NCBI GenBank assembly: GCA_003258405.1
Contig: QKPN01000002.1
Span: 372,001-436,000, forward strand
DNA from: Rhodobacteraceae bacterium DSL-40
GTDB taxonomy: Bacteria; Pseudomonadota; Alphaproteobacteria; Rhodobacterales; Rhodobacteraceae
Direction of reading: 5' to 3'
Length of the DNA stretch: 64,000 nt
Of the stretch, positions 49,536-58,615 are shown piece after piece. Every line of letters begins with the position of its first letter. Within the stretch, counting starts at the first letter, position 1. Under the pieces are notes generated by a model. It ran no database searches. It was not told the DNA's origin and worked only from the letters and a program-made list of their open reading frames with translations. Both the position numbers and the translations under genes were made by a program.

Positions 49536-49739
49536 GGCAGCCTTCCCGCTCGCGGGCCCGGTCCCTCCCGCCACCATGACGGCAATCGGGGCGGCGCGGC
49601 AGGAAAAATCCTCCGGCCGCAGGCAAATCCCGGTTCCCGGCCCGCCCAGGCCGTGCGGCAAGGCGCCCGGAGCTCTCCTTGACAGGACCCGGGCCAGGGG
49701 TCACAAGGCAGCCTTGACCCGAGCCAGTGGAACCTCTTC

Positions 49740-50534
49740 ATGGCGACCAAAAGCAAAGCCAAGGCCAAGGGCGGTATCGTCGAACTCATCAAGACGATCG
49801 CCTATGCGCTGCTCCTTGCGGGTGTGATCCGCACCCTGTTCTTCCAGCCATTCTGGATTCCTTCGGGTTCCATGAAGCCCACACTGCTGATCGGAGATTT
49901 TCTCTTCGTCAACAAGATGGCGTACGGCTATTCGCGTCATTCCTGCCCGTTCTCGATGTGTCCGTTCTCGGGCCGCATCCTCGCGAGCGATCCGAAGCGC
50001 GGCGACGTGGTGGTCTTCAAGCATCCGACCAACGGCACGGATTACATCAAGCGGCTGATCGGCCTGCCCGGCGACACGGTGCAGGTGAAGAACGGCCTGC
50101 TCTACATCAATGGCACGCTGGCGCCGCAGCAGCCCGACGGCATCTTCACCGAGCCCTATGCGCCGCAGGGGCCGATGCGCTCGATGCCGCGCTGCGAGAA
50201 CGCTCCGGTGAGCCCCGGCGGCCCCTGCGAGAAGGACCGTGCCATCGAGACCCTGCCCGAAGGGCTGAAGCACGCGGTGCTCAACATCGACGACGACGGT
50301 TTCGGCGACAACACCCCCGTCTTCGTCGTGCCCGAGGGCGAGTATTTCTTCATGGGCGACAACCGCGACAACTCGATGGATTCGCGCTTCCCCCGCAGCG
50401 CGGGCGGCGTCGGCACCGTGCCGTTCGAGAATCTCGTCGGCCGGGCCGACCGTGTGATCTTCTCCTCCGCCGGGCCTTCGATGCTCGCCTTCTGGACCTG
50501 GCGGCCTGATCGTTTCTTCGTGAGGATCGATTGA
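49740..50534 (+). CDS. lepB: signal peptidase I
   Basis: A 264-residue membrane protease that removes Sec/Tat signal peptides. One N-terminal membrane helix (15-33), catalytic Ser44 in PSGSM, catalytic Lys104 in YIKRLIGLPGD, and MGDNRDNSMDSR box E. First gene of lepB-rnc-era, with TTGA overlap to rnc. Confidence 0.97.
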   Translation: MATKSKAKAKGGIVELIKTIAYALLLAGVIRTLFFQPFWIPSGSMKPTLLIGDFLFVNKMAYGYSRHSCPFSMCPFSGRILASDPKRGDVVVFKHPTNGTDYIKRLIGLPGDTVQVKNGLLYINGTLAPQQPDGIFTEPYAPQGPMRSMPRCENAPVSPGGPCEKDRAIETLPEGLKHAVLNIDDDGFGDNTPVFVVPEGEYFFMGDNRDNSMDSRFPRSAGGVGTVPFENLVGRADRVIFSSAGPSMLAFWTWRPDRFFVRID

Positions 50535-51211
50535 GACTGAGCCGTTCGATGGCCGAGGCCGCAGCGCGCCTTGGCCATGACTTCACCCGACCCGAACTGC
50601 TCATCGAGGCGCTGACGCACCCCTCGATGGGATCGACCCAGAGCAACCAGCGGCTGGAATTCCTCGGCGACCGGGTGCTCGGCCTCGTGATCTCCGAGCT
50701 TCTGCTCGAGCAGGACCGGGAGGCCGACGAGGGCAAGCTCGCGCCCCGGCTGAACGCGCTCGTGCGCAAGGAAGCCTGTGCGGAGGTCGCCGCCAGCCTC
50801 GGGGTGGGCGATGCGCTCCGGATGGGACGCTCGGAGATGCTGTCGGGCGGGCGGCGCAAGACCGCCATTCTCGGCGATGCGATGGAAGCGGTGATCGCGG
50901 CGATCTATCTCGACGGCGGTCTCGAGGCGGCCCGGCATTTCGTCATCACCCATTGGGCCGGGCGGATCGAGAAGGCGCGGGCCCAGGCGATCGATGCCAA
51001 GACCGCGCTGCAGGAATGGGCCCAGGCGCGCGCGCTGCGCCCGCCGGCCTATGTCGATCTGGAACGCGAGGGGCCGGACCATGCGCCGGTCTTCACCGTC
51101 GAGGTGCGCCTCGACAACGGCCGCGCCGCGCGCGGGCGGGCGAGCTCCAAGCGCGCCGCCCAGCAGATGGCTGCGGAAAAGCTGCTCGGAGAGCTGGAGG
51201 CGCACGGATGA
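50531..51211 (+). CDS. rnc: ribonuclease III
   Basis: A 226-residue double-strand RNase for rRNA and mRNA processing. The signature QRLEFLGDRVL (Glu43, Asp47) and second acidic site DAMEAVIAAIYLDGG, then a C-terminal dsRNA-binding domain (SSKRAAQQMAAEKLL). TTG start overlapping lepB's stop; ATG at 50549 is an alternative. The end overlaps era by four bases. Confidence 0.97.
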   Translation: MRLSRSMAEAAARLGHDFTRPELLIEALTHPSMGSTQSNQRLEFLGDRVLGLVISELLLEQDREADEGKLAPRLNALVRKEACAEVAASLGVGDALRMGRSEMLSGGRRKTAILGDAMEAVIAAIYLDGGLEAARHFVITHWAGRIEKARAQAIDAKTALQEWAQARALRPPAYVDLEREGPDHAPVFTVEVRLDNGRAARGRASSKRAAQQMAAEKLLGELEAHG

Positions 51212-52131
51212 GCGAAGATACTGGAACCCGCTGCGGCCTCGTCGCGCTGATCGGCGAGCCGAACGCGGGCAAGTCCACCCTGATGAACCGGATGGTCGGC
51301 GCCAAGGTCTCGATCGTGACCCACAAGGTGCAGACGACGCGCGCGCGCATCCGGGGCATCGCGATGGAAGACGCCTCGCAGCTCGTCTTCATCGACACGC
51401 CCGGCCTCTTCCGCCCGCGCCGCCGGCTTGACCGGGCGATGGTGCAGGCGGCCTGGGGCGGGGCGGCGGATGCCGATGTCGTGGTGCTGCTCATCGAGGC
51501 GCATCGCGGTATCACCGAGGGCGTGCGCACGATCCTCGAGCAGCTCGCCGAGGTGCTGCCCACGGGCAACCGGGTGGCGCTCGCGATCAACAAGATCGAC
51601 CGGGTGAAGGCCGAGAGGCTGCTCGCGCTCAGCGCCGAGATGAACGAGGCCCGCGATTTCGCCGCGACCTTCATGATCTCGGCCGAGAAGGGCTACGGGG
51701 TCGACGACCTCCGGAAGTGGCTTGCCGAAACGGTGCCCGCCGGGCCCTGGCTCTATCCCGAGGACCAGATCGCCGACGCGAATCTCCGCCAGATCGCCGC
51801 CGAGATGACGCGCGAGAAGCTCACGCTCCGGCTGCATCAGGAGCTTCCCTACCAGCTCACCGTCGAGACCGAGGGCTGGCAGGAGAAGAAGGACGGCTCG
51901 GTGCGGATCGACCAGGTGGTCTATGTCGCGCGCGACGGCCACAAGGGCATCGCGCTCGGGCCGAAGGGCGAGACGATCAAGGCCGTCGGCCAGGCGGCGC
52001 GCGCGGACATTCGCGAGTTCCTCGGCCGCGAGGTGCATCTCTTCCTCACCATCAAGGTGCGGCCGAACTGGCTCGAGGAAGCCGAGCGCTACACCGAGAT
52101 GGGGCTCGATTTCTCCGACGGCGACGGATGA
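51208..52131 (+). CDS. era: GTPase Era
   Basis: A 307-residue GTPase in 30S ribosome maturation. G1 GEPNAGKST (16-24), G3 DTPG, G4 NKID, and the KH domain in ILGPKG-type form (ALGPKGETIKAVG) are visible. Overlaps rnc and the DUF1491 gene by four bases each (ATGA), so the operon is tightly coupled. Confidence 0.97.
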   Translation: MSEDTGTRCGLVALIGEPNAGKSTLMNRMVGAKVSIVTHKVQTTRARIRGIAMEDASQLVFIDTPGLFRPRRRLDRAMVQAAWGGAADADVVVLLIEAHRGITEGVRTILEQLAEVLPTGNRVALAINKIDRVKAERLLALSAEMNEARDFAATFMISAEKGYGVDDLRKWLAETVPAGPWLYPEDQIADANLRQIAAEMTREKLTLRLHQELPYQLTVETEGWQEKKDGSVRIDQVVYVARDGHKGIALGPKGETIKAVGQAARADIREFLGREVHLFLTIKVRPNWLEEAERYTEMGLDFSDGDG

Positions 52132-52460
52132 GCGCACGGCTCACCGCGGAATTCTGGGTTCAGGCCTATCTTGCGCGGCTCCGGCTTGCGGGCATCCCGG
52201 CCTTCGTCACCGCGAAGGGGGATGCCACGGCGGGTGCGGTGATCGTGAAGCTCAACACGCTCGACGGCGCGGCGCGGGCGTTTTCGCGCAGCTATGACGC
52301 CAGCGGCGCGCGCGTCTGGGCGGTGCTGGCCGAGGGGCCGGAGATCGGGGTCGACGCGGCCCTCGCCCGGCAGCGGGGTTTCGACCCCGATCTCTGGATC
52401 CTCGAGATCGAGGACCGCGCCGGGCGCACCCTGCTCGAGGAGCCGGGCCTCTCGGACTGA
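52128..52460 (+). CDS. DUF1491 protein
   Basis: A 110-residue protein of the alphaproteobacterial DUF1491 family: FWVQAYLARLRLAGIPAFVT, KGDATAGAVIVKLNT and the tail DPDLWILEIEDRAGRTLLEEPGL. Function unknown. Four-base overlap with era; usually found at this place in Rhodobacterales. Confidence 0.9.
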   Translation: MSARLTAEFWVQAYLARLRLAGIPAFVTAKGDATAGAVIVKLNTLDGAARAFSRSYDASGARVWAVLAEGPEIGVDAALARQRGFDPDLWILEIEDRAGRTLLEEPGLSD

Positions 52461-52548
52461 AGCGCCACGTTCCCGCGGCCTCCGCCGCGGCGGCCCGTCC
52501 CGGCCGGGGCCGGGGCCGGGATCGGGCGTCGAGGCGCAGCCGGCCGGA

Positions 52549-53202
52549 TCAGACCGGCACGAAATCGCCTGCTGCGGCGTCGTAATACTCGAGGATGCCG
52601 CCCTGGATGTCGTTCCAGATGCCGTGAAGCTCGAGGGTGCCCGCCTCGACGGCCGATTTGACGAAGGGGAAGGTCATCAGGTTCTCGAGGCTCAGGAGCA
52701 CCGCCTGATGCTCGAGCGCCCGCAGCATCTGCTGTTCGCTGAGGCCCTTGCCGAGGACCGTGGGCACGCGCGGCTCGAGCACCTCGAGCCAGTGGGTGAC
52801 GAAGGCGGTGTTCTCCTCGTGCTTGAGGTCGGGGTTCTGGTGCTGTGCGAGGCAGCCGGCGACGCCGCCGCAGCCGAAATGGCCCATCACGATCAGGTGG
52901 CTGATCTTGAGCACGTTCACGGCGTATTCGATGGTTGCCGAGGTGCCGTGCTGCTGGCCGTCGGGCAGGTAGGAGGGCACGAGATTGGCGATGTTGCGGT
53001 GGACGAAGAACTCGCCCGCATCCGCGCCGAAGACATCCGAGGCCATCACCCGGCTGTCGCAGCAGGCAACCATCATGGCCGCCGGCGCCTGGCCATCCGC
53101 GGCCAGCTTGGAGAGGCGCATGCGCGTCTCCGGGCCGAGATCCTTGCGCCAGGTGTGGTGCCGATCGACAAGGAACTTGGGAAGCGGACGCGCATTCTTC
53201 AT
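52549..53202 (-). CDS. beta-class carbonic anhydrase, second copy
   Basis: A 217-residue enzyme, longer than the one at 565 and of the classic CynT/Can type. Zinc ligands Cys47 (CCDSR, with Asp49/Arg51), His108 and Cys111 (HFGCGG) and HRNIANLVP are intact. Cytoplasmic, CO2/bicarbonate interconversion. The gene has no close operon partner; next upstream is the Hpt-like gene, divergent. Confidence 0.95.
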   Translation of the reverse strand: MKNARPLPKFLVDRHHTWRKDLGPETRMRLSKLAADGQAPAAMMVACCDSRVMASDVFGADAGEFFVHRNIANLVPSYLPDGQQHGTSATIEYAVNVLKISHLIVMGHFGCGGVAGCLAQHQNPDLKHEENTAFVTHWLEVLEPRVPTVLGKGLSEQQMLRALEHQAVLLSLENLMTFPFVKSAVEAGTLELHGIWNDIQGGILEYYDAAAGDFVPV

Positions 53203-53346
53203 GGGGGAACCTCAATCCGTAGATCGCACATTTTACCTAAAGGTCTGACGACTTTACCTGCCTTTCCGGGGAGAGAAAATACTCACGTTAACGCTTGTTT
53301 CAATGGCAAGTGGCAGTGTCGGCGCGGGTGAATACGGGGGGCTACA

Positions 53347-53733
53347 ATGGGTGCCGAGATCATACCACTTCATGCGCACGAGGATGCCGCGCTCGATACA
53401 ACGCGTATACTCGTCCTGCGCCAGTCTCTGGGCGATCAGCGCTGCCGCGAGATCGTCGATGAGGTCGTCTATCACCTTACCGACCGGCTGACTCAGCTCG
53501 AACTGGCGTTTGCCGAGCAGGACATGGCGCAGCTTCTGGGGCTCGCCTCGCGGCTTGCGGGGCTCAGCGAGCAGGTGGGGCTTGCGGATTTCGCGCGCGT
53601 TGCCCGCGATCTGCGCGCCTGCATCGAGGCCGAGGATCCGATCGCGACGGGGGCGGTTGCCGCGCGGCTGCTCCGCCTGGGCGAGGATTCGCTCTTTTCC
53701 GTGATGCTCTACGCGGATCAGTCCGCGCTCTGA
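53347..53733 (+). CDS. degenerate Hpt-like helical protein
   Basis: A 128-residue all-helical protein. The helix hairpin with LLGLASRLAGLSEQVGLADFARVARDL has the shape of a histidine phosphotransfer domain, but the HxLKG site reads SRLAG (Ser68-Arg-Leu-Ala71-Gly72), so the phospho-acceptor His and the Lys are both absent. Thus it may be a non-phosphorylatable Hpt, or an unrelated four-helix bundle. Located upstream of the aminopeptidase, 73 bp apart. Confidence 0.55.
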   Translation: MGAEIIPLHAHEDAALDTTRILVLRQSLGDQRCREIVDEVVYHLTDRLTQLELAFAEQDMAQLLGLASRLAGLSEQVGLADFARVARDLRACIEAEDPIATGAVAARLLRLGEDSLFSVMLYADQSAL

Positions 53734-53806
53734 GGGGACGGCGCCCCTTGTGGGTGCCCTCGGCCCGCCGCTAGGATCGGCCTTCCGATCCAGACAGGGC
53801 CCGATC

Positions 53807-55204
53807 ATGCCGCTTGCCTCCGCACCCACCGCTTCCGTCCTTCCACTCCATGTCCTCACGCCGGACGGCCTCACCGCCTGGCTTCAGGGCGCGGAGGCGC
53901 CGGTCCGGACCTGGGTCGAGGCACAGGGCTTCCGCGCGGGCCTCGGCGAGACGCTCGCCGTGCCTGCCGCCGACGGGCGCATCGCCTGCGCGCTCGCGGG
54001 CTGGGGCGATGCCGCCGCCCGCAAGCGCGACCGCTTCCACCTCGCCCGCGCCGCCGAGAAGCTTCCGCCCGCGATCTATGCGCTCGAACCCCATGACGGG
54101 GTCGAGATGGATGCGGAGATCGAGGCGCTCGGCTGGCTGCTCGGCGATTACGTCTTCGACCGCTATCGCGCGCTTCCCTCCACGCGCCCCGCGCTCGTCT
54201 GCCCCGAGGGTGTGGAGGCCGCGCGCATCGAGGCCCTGGCCCGCGCCGCGAGGCTCTGCTGCGATCTCATCAACACGCCCGCGCGGGACATGGGCCCCTC
54301 GGCGCTCGAGGCGGCCTTCCTCGGCCTCGCCGCCGAGTTCGGCGCGGAGACGCACGTCATCGGCGGGGTCGAGGCGCTGGAGGCGGCGAACTTCCCGATG
54401 ATCGCCGCGGTCGGCGCCGCCGCTGCCGATGCCCCGCGGCTGCTCGACATGCGCTGGGGCCGGGCCGATGCGCCGAAGGTGACGCTGGTCGGCAAGGGCG
54501 TCTGCTTCGACACCGGCGGGCTCGATATCAAGCCGCCGAGCTCCATGGGGCTGATGAAGAAGGACATGGGCGGCGCGGCGACCGCGCTGGGGCTTGCCCG
54601 GCTGGTGATGGAACGCGGGCTCGACATCCGGCTTCGGGTGCTGGTGCCGGCGGTCGAGAACGCGATCTCGGGGGCGGCCTTCCGGCCCGGCGACATCCTG
54701 CCGAGCCGCAAGGGGCTGAGCGTCGAGGTGAACAACACCGATGCCGAGGGCCGGCTCGTGCTCGCCGATGCGCTGGCGCTCGCCGACGAGGAGGAACCGG
54801 ATCTGGTCGTGAGCCTCGCCACGCTCACCGGGGCCGCGCGCGTGGCGCTCGGGCCGGATGTGCCGCCCTTCTTCACCGATGACGCGGGGCTGGCGGCCGA
54901 GCTTGCCGACGCCGCCGCGCGCGCCGCCGATCCGCTCTGGCGGCTGCCGTTCTGGGAGCCCTACGAGGCGCTGATCGAGCCCGGCATCGCCGATCTCGAC
55001 AATGCGCCCTCGGGCGGCATGGCTGGCGCGATCACCGCAGCGCTCTTCCTGCGCCGCTTTGTCACCGCAGCCCCGCGCTACGCGCATTTCGACATTTACG
55101 GCTGGACGCCGGCGGCGAAGCCCGGCCGGCCCAAGGGCGGCGCGTTCCAGGCCGGGCGGGCGCTCTTCGACATGCTGGAGACGCGCTATTGCGCCCGGAG
55201 CTGA
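53807..55204 (+). CDS. M17 leucyl aminopeptidase family protein
   Basis: A 465-residue two-metal aminopeptidase. Metal ligands sit in KGVCFDTGGLDIKP (written here in two parts: Lys and the Asp of FDTGG) and NTDAEGRLVLAD, with catalytic Arg. The N-terminal regulatory domain is shorter than in PepA. Its hexameric assembly and function in peptide turnover follow from the family. Overlaps by 16 bases the next gene. Confidence 0.92.
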   Translation: MPLASAPTASVLPLHVLTPDGLTAWLQGAEAPVRTWVEAQGFRAGLGETLAVPAADGRIACALAGWGDAAARKRDRFHLARAAEKLPPAIYALEPHDGVEMDAEIEALGWLLGDYVFDRYRALPSTRPALVCPEGVEAARIEALARAARLCCDLINTPARDMGPSALEAAFLGLAAEFGAETHVIGGVEALEAANFPMIAAVGAAAADAPRLLDMRWGRADAPKVTLVGKGVCFDTGGLDIKPPSSMGLMKKDMGGAATALGLARLVMERGLDIRLRVLVPAVENAISGAAFRPGDILPSRKGLSVEVNNTDAEGRLVLADALALADEEEPDLVVSLATLTGAARVALGPDVPPFFTDDAGLAAELADAAARAADPLWRLPFWEPYEALIEPGIADLDNAPSGGMAGAITAALFLRRFVTAAPRYAHFDIYGWTPAAKPGRPKGGAFQAGRALFDMLETRYCARS

Positions 55205-56064
55205 AGCCCTTCGCCCGGCGGCTCCTGCCCGCGCGCGAGGATCTTGCCGCGGAGGCGCTTGCCGGCACGGTCGCGGCGGCGCGCTTCGTCCCGGGCACGC
55301 ATCTCCGCGTCACCGCGCCGCTGCTCGATCTCGCGCTCTCGCCCGACCCCGGTGCGGGCCTCGCGACGCAGCTGCTCCATGGCGAGCCCTTCACCGTCTA
55401 CGAGACGCGCGAGGACGGGCTCGCCTGGGGGCAGTCGGGCTGGGACGGCTATGTGGGCTATGTCGCGGCCGCGGGGCTCGGCCCGGCGGCGGAGGGCGCG
55501 GCGCCGCGCCGGATCACCGCGATCGCGAGCCATATCTATTCGCGGCCCGACATCAAGGCGCCGGTGCGCGCCGCCCTGCCCTGGCTTGCCGCGGTGGAGA
55601 CGGTGGGGGAAAGCGGTAATTTCCTCGCGCTCGCCGGGGGCGGTTTCGTGCCGCGGGCGCATCTGGCGCCGGGCGCGGGCGATTTCATTGCCGAGGCGCG
55701 GCGCCTTGCCGGCACGCCCTATCTCTGGGGCGGGCGGAGCGCGGCGGGTATCGACTGCTCGGGGCTGGTGCAGCTTGCACTGGTGGCCGCCGGGCATGTG
55801 GATGTGCCGCGTGATTCGGACATGCAGGCGGCACTTCTCGGTGTTGCGCACGATCCCGGCGCCGCGCCGGAGCCCGGCGATCTGCTGTTCTGGAAGGGAC
55901 ATGTGGGGATCGTGAGCGGCGCAGATCTTCTGCTCCATGCCAACGCCCATCACATGGCGGTGGCGGAAGAGCCGCTCGGGGCGGCCATCGCCCGGATCGC
56001 GGCGAGCGGCGGCGGGCCGGTTACCGGCCGCCGCCGTCCGCCTGCGCGTCCGGACCCCGCATGA
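55189..56064 (+). CDS. NlpC/P60 (C40) cell-wall peptidase with SH3 domains
   Basis: A 291-residue protein with two bacterial SH3-like domains (about 35-95 and 105-165) and a C-terminal NlpC/P60 domain: YLWGGRSAAGIDCSGL with catalytic Cys190, GDLLFWKGHVGIV with His, and the HANAHHM third residue. This resembles gamma-D-glutamyl-diamino-acid endopeptidases that cut or recycle murein peptides. No signal peptide is seen, so cytoplasmic recycling is likely. TTG start inside the end of the aminopeptidase gene. Confidence 0.88.
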   Translation: MRPELKPFARRLLPAREDLAAEALAGTVAAARFVPGTHLRVTAPLLDLALSPDPGAGLATQLLHGEPFTVYETREDGLAWGQSGWDGYVGYVAAAGLGPAAEGAAPRRITAIASHIYSRPDIKAPVRAALPWLAAVETVGESGNFLALAGGGFVPRAHLAPGAGDFIAEARRLAGTPYLWGGRSAAGIDCSGLVQLALVAAGHVDVPRDSDMQAALLGVAHDPGAAPEPGDLLFWKGHVGIVSGADLLLHANAHHMAVAEEPLGAAIARIAASGGGPVTGRRRPPARPDPA

Positions 56065-56227
56065 CGACGAGACGGCCGGCGATCAACCACGCGCCACGTT
56101 GAGTGGCAGGCGGGAGATCGCCCGCCGCCTGCGCCGGGCAGGGGCCGGCCGCAGAGCCGCGCGGGCGCTCCGGTGCGGGGAGATGGAGCGCCGTGGCGGG
56201 GTGGAAATCGTCGCGCAGAAAGGACAT
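56021..56227 (-). CDS. possible 68-residue protein downstream of hemP
   Basis: A short gene 22 bp after hemP, with a strong ribosome site (GGCGGAGGTGGCCC). It encodes MSFLRDDFHPATALHLPAPERP..., ending DGGGR; Pro/Ala-rich, with WLIAGRLVVMRG as the only hydrophobic part. It overlaps the end of the C40 peptidase gene by 44 bases on the other strand. No family known to me. Confidence 0.42.
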   Translation of the reverse strand: MSFLRDDFHPATALHLPAPERPRGSAAGPCPAQAAGDLPPATQRGAWLIAGRLVVMRGPDAQADGGGR

Positions 56228-56249
56228 GGGCCACCTCCGCCGTGCGGGC

Positions 56250-56429
56250 CTATTTCGTCAGGATCAGCTTGCCCTGCCGGGTGATGCGCAGCACGTAGCG
56301 CATGCCGTCGAGCATCACCTCGGCTTCGCGATTGCCCTGGGTCAGCTTGCGCGCGTCGTGGACCGGGCGCGGCTCCGCGACATGGATGCGGTTGCGGTGG
56401 AAGGTATGGGGCTGCACAGGTGCGTTCAC
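56250..56429 (-). CDS. hemP: hemin uptake protein HemP
   Basis: A 59-residue protein. The core KLTQGNREAEVMLDGMRYV followed by LRITRQGKLILTK at the C-terminus is the HemP family signature. It starts with GTG after GGAGGATCAGCC. Family members activate or aid haem uptake and are iron-controlled. It is divergent from the ChaN-like gene (261 bp), and no TonB haem receptor lies in the window. Confidence 0.9.
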   Translation of the reverse strand: MNAPVQPHTFHRNRIHVAEPRPVHDARKLTQGNREAEVMLDGMRYVLRITRQGKLILTK

Positions 56430-56690
56430 GGCTGATCCTCCAGTTCATGCCTTGCGGCAACATGTCTGTCCGGGGGGTCGTGAGGGAGCGGCCGCGGGGC
56501 CTCCGCGTTCTGGGCCAATCCCGATCCGGTCAGTCGGTTTCAGGGCTGGCTGGTCGGGGGGACTGGCTGCTGGAATTAAGGTGACCAAAACAGTCGGAAT
56601 AATCAAGCCCCAATTTCAGGGGCTTGCGAATTTCCTCCATTCCGCGCTTTTCTGCCTCATTCCCATCGTGACAAGGGTAGAGGATTGGCC

Positions 56691-57524
56691 ATGGCCTGGA
56701 TCGACCCCGCCACCGGCGCAAAGCTCTCGCACCCCGAGGCGATCGAGCGCCTCGCCCGCGGGCGGGTGGCGCTGCTCGGTGAGCAGCATGACAGCGCGGC
56801 GGATCACCGGTTTCAGGAGCTCGTCATTGCCGGGCTTGCCGCGCGGGTCGGCGATCTCCACGTCGGCTTCGAGATGTTTCCGCGCCATCTCCAGCCGGTG
56901 CTCGATGCCTGGTGCGGCGAGGGGATGAGCGAGGCGGAATTCCTGCGCGAAACGCGCTGGGAGGAGGTCTGGGGCTTCGAGCCCGAGCTCTACCTGCCGC
57001 TCTTCCGGCTCTGCCGCGATCTCGGCCTGCCGATGTTTGCGATGAACGTCGCGCGGCCCGTGGTCTCGCTCATCGGGCGCGAGGGCTGGGAGGCGCTGCC
57101 CGGCGAATACCGCGACTGGCTGAGCCCCGCCTTACCGGCGAGCGCGGCCTATCGTCGCTATCTTTTCGCGATTACCGGCGGGGTGCGGCCCGGACGCGCG
57201 GCGCAGAGCCCGGAAGACCCTGTTTTCGATCGCTTTGTGCGGGCGCAGCAAGTCTGGGACCGCGCGTTTGCCTGTGCGATCGCGCAGACCTGCGTCGGGC
57301 ATCCGGAGCGGCGCGTGGTCGGGATCATCGGGCGCGGTCACCTCGAATTCGGCCTCGGAACCCCCGCTCAGCTTGCGGATCTGGGCATTCCGGGCGCGGG
57401 ACTCGCGCTTCGCGGCGATGCGGACGAAATGCCGCCCTGCGAGGGCATCGAAGCTCCAATCGCAAATCTTCTGTTTCGTTCCGGCGCGGATTGCGCGCGT
57501 TCCGGAGCGGTTTCGAAGCGCTGA
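56691..57524 (+). CDS. ChaN-family haem-binding protein
   Basis: A 277-residue protein of the haem-binding uptake (Tiki/ChaN) family. VALLGEQHDSAADHRFQ near residue 25, FEMFPRHLQPVLD, MFAMNVARPVV and the HLEFGLGTP loop are characteristic. It lacks a lipobox, unlike ChaN of Campylobacter. Divergent from hemP, suggesting joint iron or haem control. Start is the ATG seven bases after GAGG; a TTG at 56685 is also possible. Confidence 0.84.
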   Translation: MAWIDPATGAKLSHPEAIERLARGRVALLGEQHDSAADHRFQELVIAGLAARVGDLHVGFEMFPRHLQPVLDAWCGEGMSEAEFLRETRWEEVWGFEPELYLPLFRLCRDLGLPMFAMNVARPVVSLIGREGWEALPGEYRDWLSPALPASAAYRRYLFAITGGVRPGRAAQSPEDPVFDRFVRAQQVWDRAFACAIAQTCVGHPERRVVGIIGRGHLEFGLGTPAQLADLGIPGAGLALRGDADEMPPCEGIEAPIANLLFRSGADCARSGAVSKR

Positions 57525-57615
57525 GACGATTTTTGCTGCACTGCGGCTTCCCGATTCGGCGTTCTCCGTTTACCATCACGGCGCTGTAACTAGAGCTATC
57601 ATGAGGTCTACGATT

Positions 57616-58488
57616 ATGTCCGACACGCCGAACCCCGAAGCGACGAGCTCCGACGAGACCACGGACCAGGTGACCGAAGCGGCGCCGGCCGAGGCCGAAG
57701 CGGAATCCGCCGCCGAGAAGCCGAAGCCCCGGCGGACGCGGGCGCGCAAGACCGCTGCCGCAGACGCCTCGCCCGAACCCGAAGTGTCCGAGCCCGTCGC
57801 CGAGGTTGCGGCCGCCGATATCTCGGCCACCACGGAAGCCGCGACCGATGCCGCGGCGCAGGCGACCGCGAAGATGAACGAGATCGTTGCCGCCACCGTC
57901 AAGGCGAGCGAGGACGCCGTTGCCAAGGCCTCGGAGCAGATCAAGCTCGCCGAAGCCAAGCTCGAGGAGATGACGGCCCAGGCGACCGAGCGCTCGAAGG
58001 CCAACATGAAGGCGGCCGAGGAAGCCTTCGCGAAGTTCCAGGATCTGATGGCGAAGCAGATGAAGGCTGCCGAGGAAGCCTCCGAGAAGGCCTCGGGCCA
58101 GATCTCGAAGCTCTTCTCCGACCAGATGGCCGCCGCGGAAGCCAATGTCGCCAAGTTCAAGGCCCGCGCCGAGGAACAGGCGAAAGTCGCCTCGAGCCGC
58201 GCGACCGAAGTGCAGAAGCAGGCCTACAAGGGCGCGGAAGCCGCCGGCAGCGCGCTCTTCGGCGGGCTCAACAAGGCCCAGACCGAGATCGGCGAATTCG
58301 TCTCCGCGCGGATGCGCCGCGACATGGCCGCGCAGAGCAAGCTGATGGCCTGCCGCAACTTCGACGAATTCCGCGCCGTGCAGAAGGAATTCCTCGACGA
58401 GGCGATGAAGGACTATGCCGAGATGGGCTCGCGCTTCATGCAGCTCGCGGGCAGCTTCACGCCGAAGGCGCTCGAACAGAAGGACTGA
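57616..58488 (+). CDS. phasin family protein
   Basis: A 290-residue protein: N-terminal 70 residues acidic/Pro/Ala-rich with a basic KPRRTRARKT patch, then a long amphipathic helix with Ala/Lys/Glu repeats (about 85-230), and the phasin end ACRNFDEFRAVQKEFLDEAMKDYAEMG. Phasins coat polyhydroxyalkanoate granules. No PHA synthase is in the window. I use the ATG at 57616 with GAGG nine bases before; another is at 57601. Confidence 0.86.
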   Translation: MSDTPNPEATSSDETTDQVTEAAPAEAEAESAAEKPKPRRTRARKTAAADASPEPEVSEPVAEVAAADISATTEAATDAAAQATAKMNEIVAATVKASEDAVAKASEQIKLAEAKLEEMTAQATERSKANMKAAEEAFAKFQDLMAKQMKAAEEASEKASGQISKLFSDQMAAAEANVAKFKARAEEQAKVASSRATEVQKQAYKGAEAAGSALFGGLNKAQTEIGEFVSARMRRDMAAQSKLMACRNFDEFRAVQKEFLDEAMKDYAEMGSRFMQLAGSFTPKALEQKD

Positions 58489-58504
58489 TCCGTCCTGCCG
58501 CTGC

Positions 58505-58531
58505 GGCGGCGGCGCCACGCGTGCCGCCGCC
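58505..58531 (+). terminator. GC-rich stem-loop after the phasin gene
   Basis: Stem GGCGGCGGC / GCCGCCGCC with a nine-base loop, 16 bp after the phasin stop. No T-run; termination is inferred from position. Confidence 0.4.
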
Positions 58532-58615
58532 AAGCCTGCTGTTGAAAAGCCGTTTCGCTCCTGCCAGTGTGAGCCCCGCACCGGCAGATGCGAACGGAAG
58601 GGTTGCGGCGCAGGC

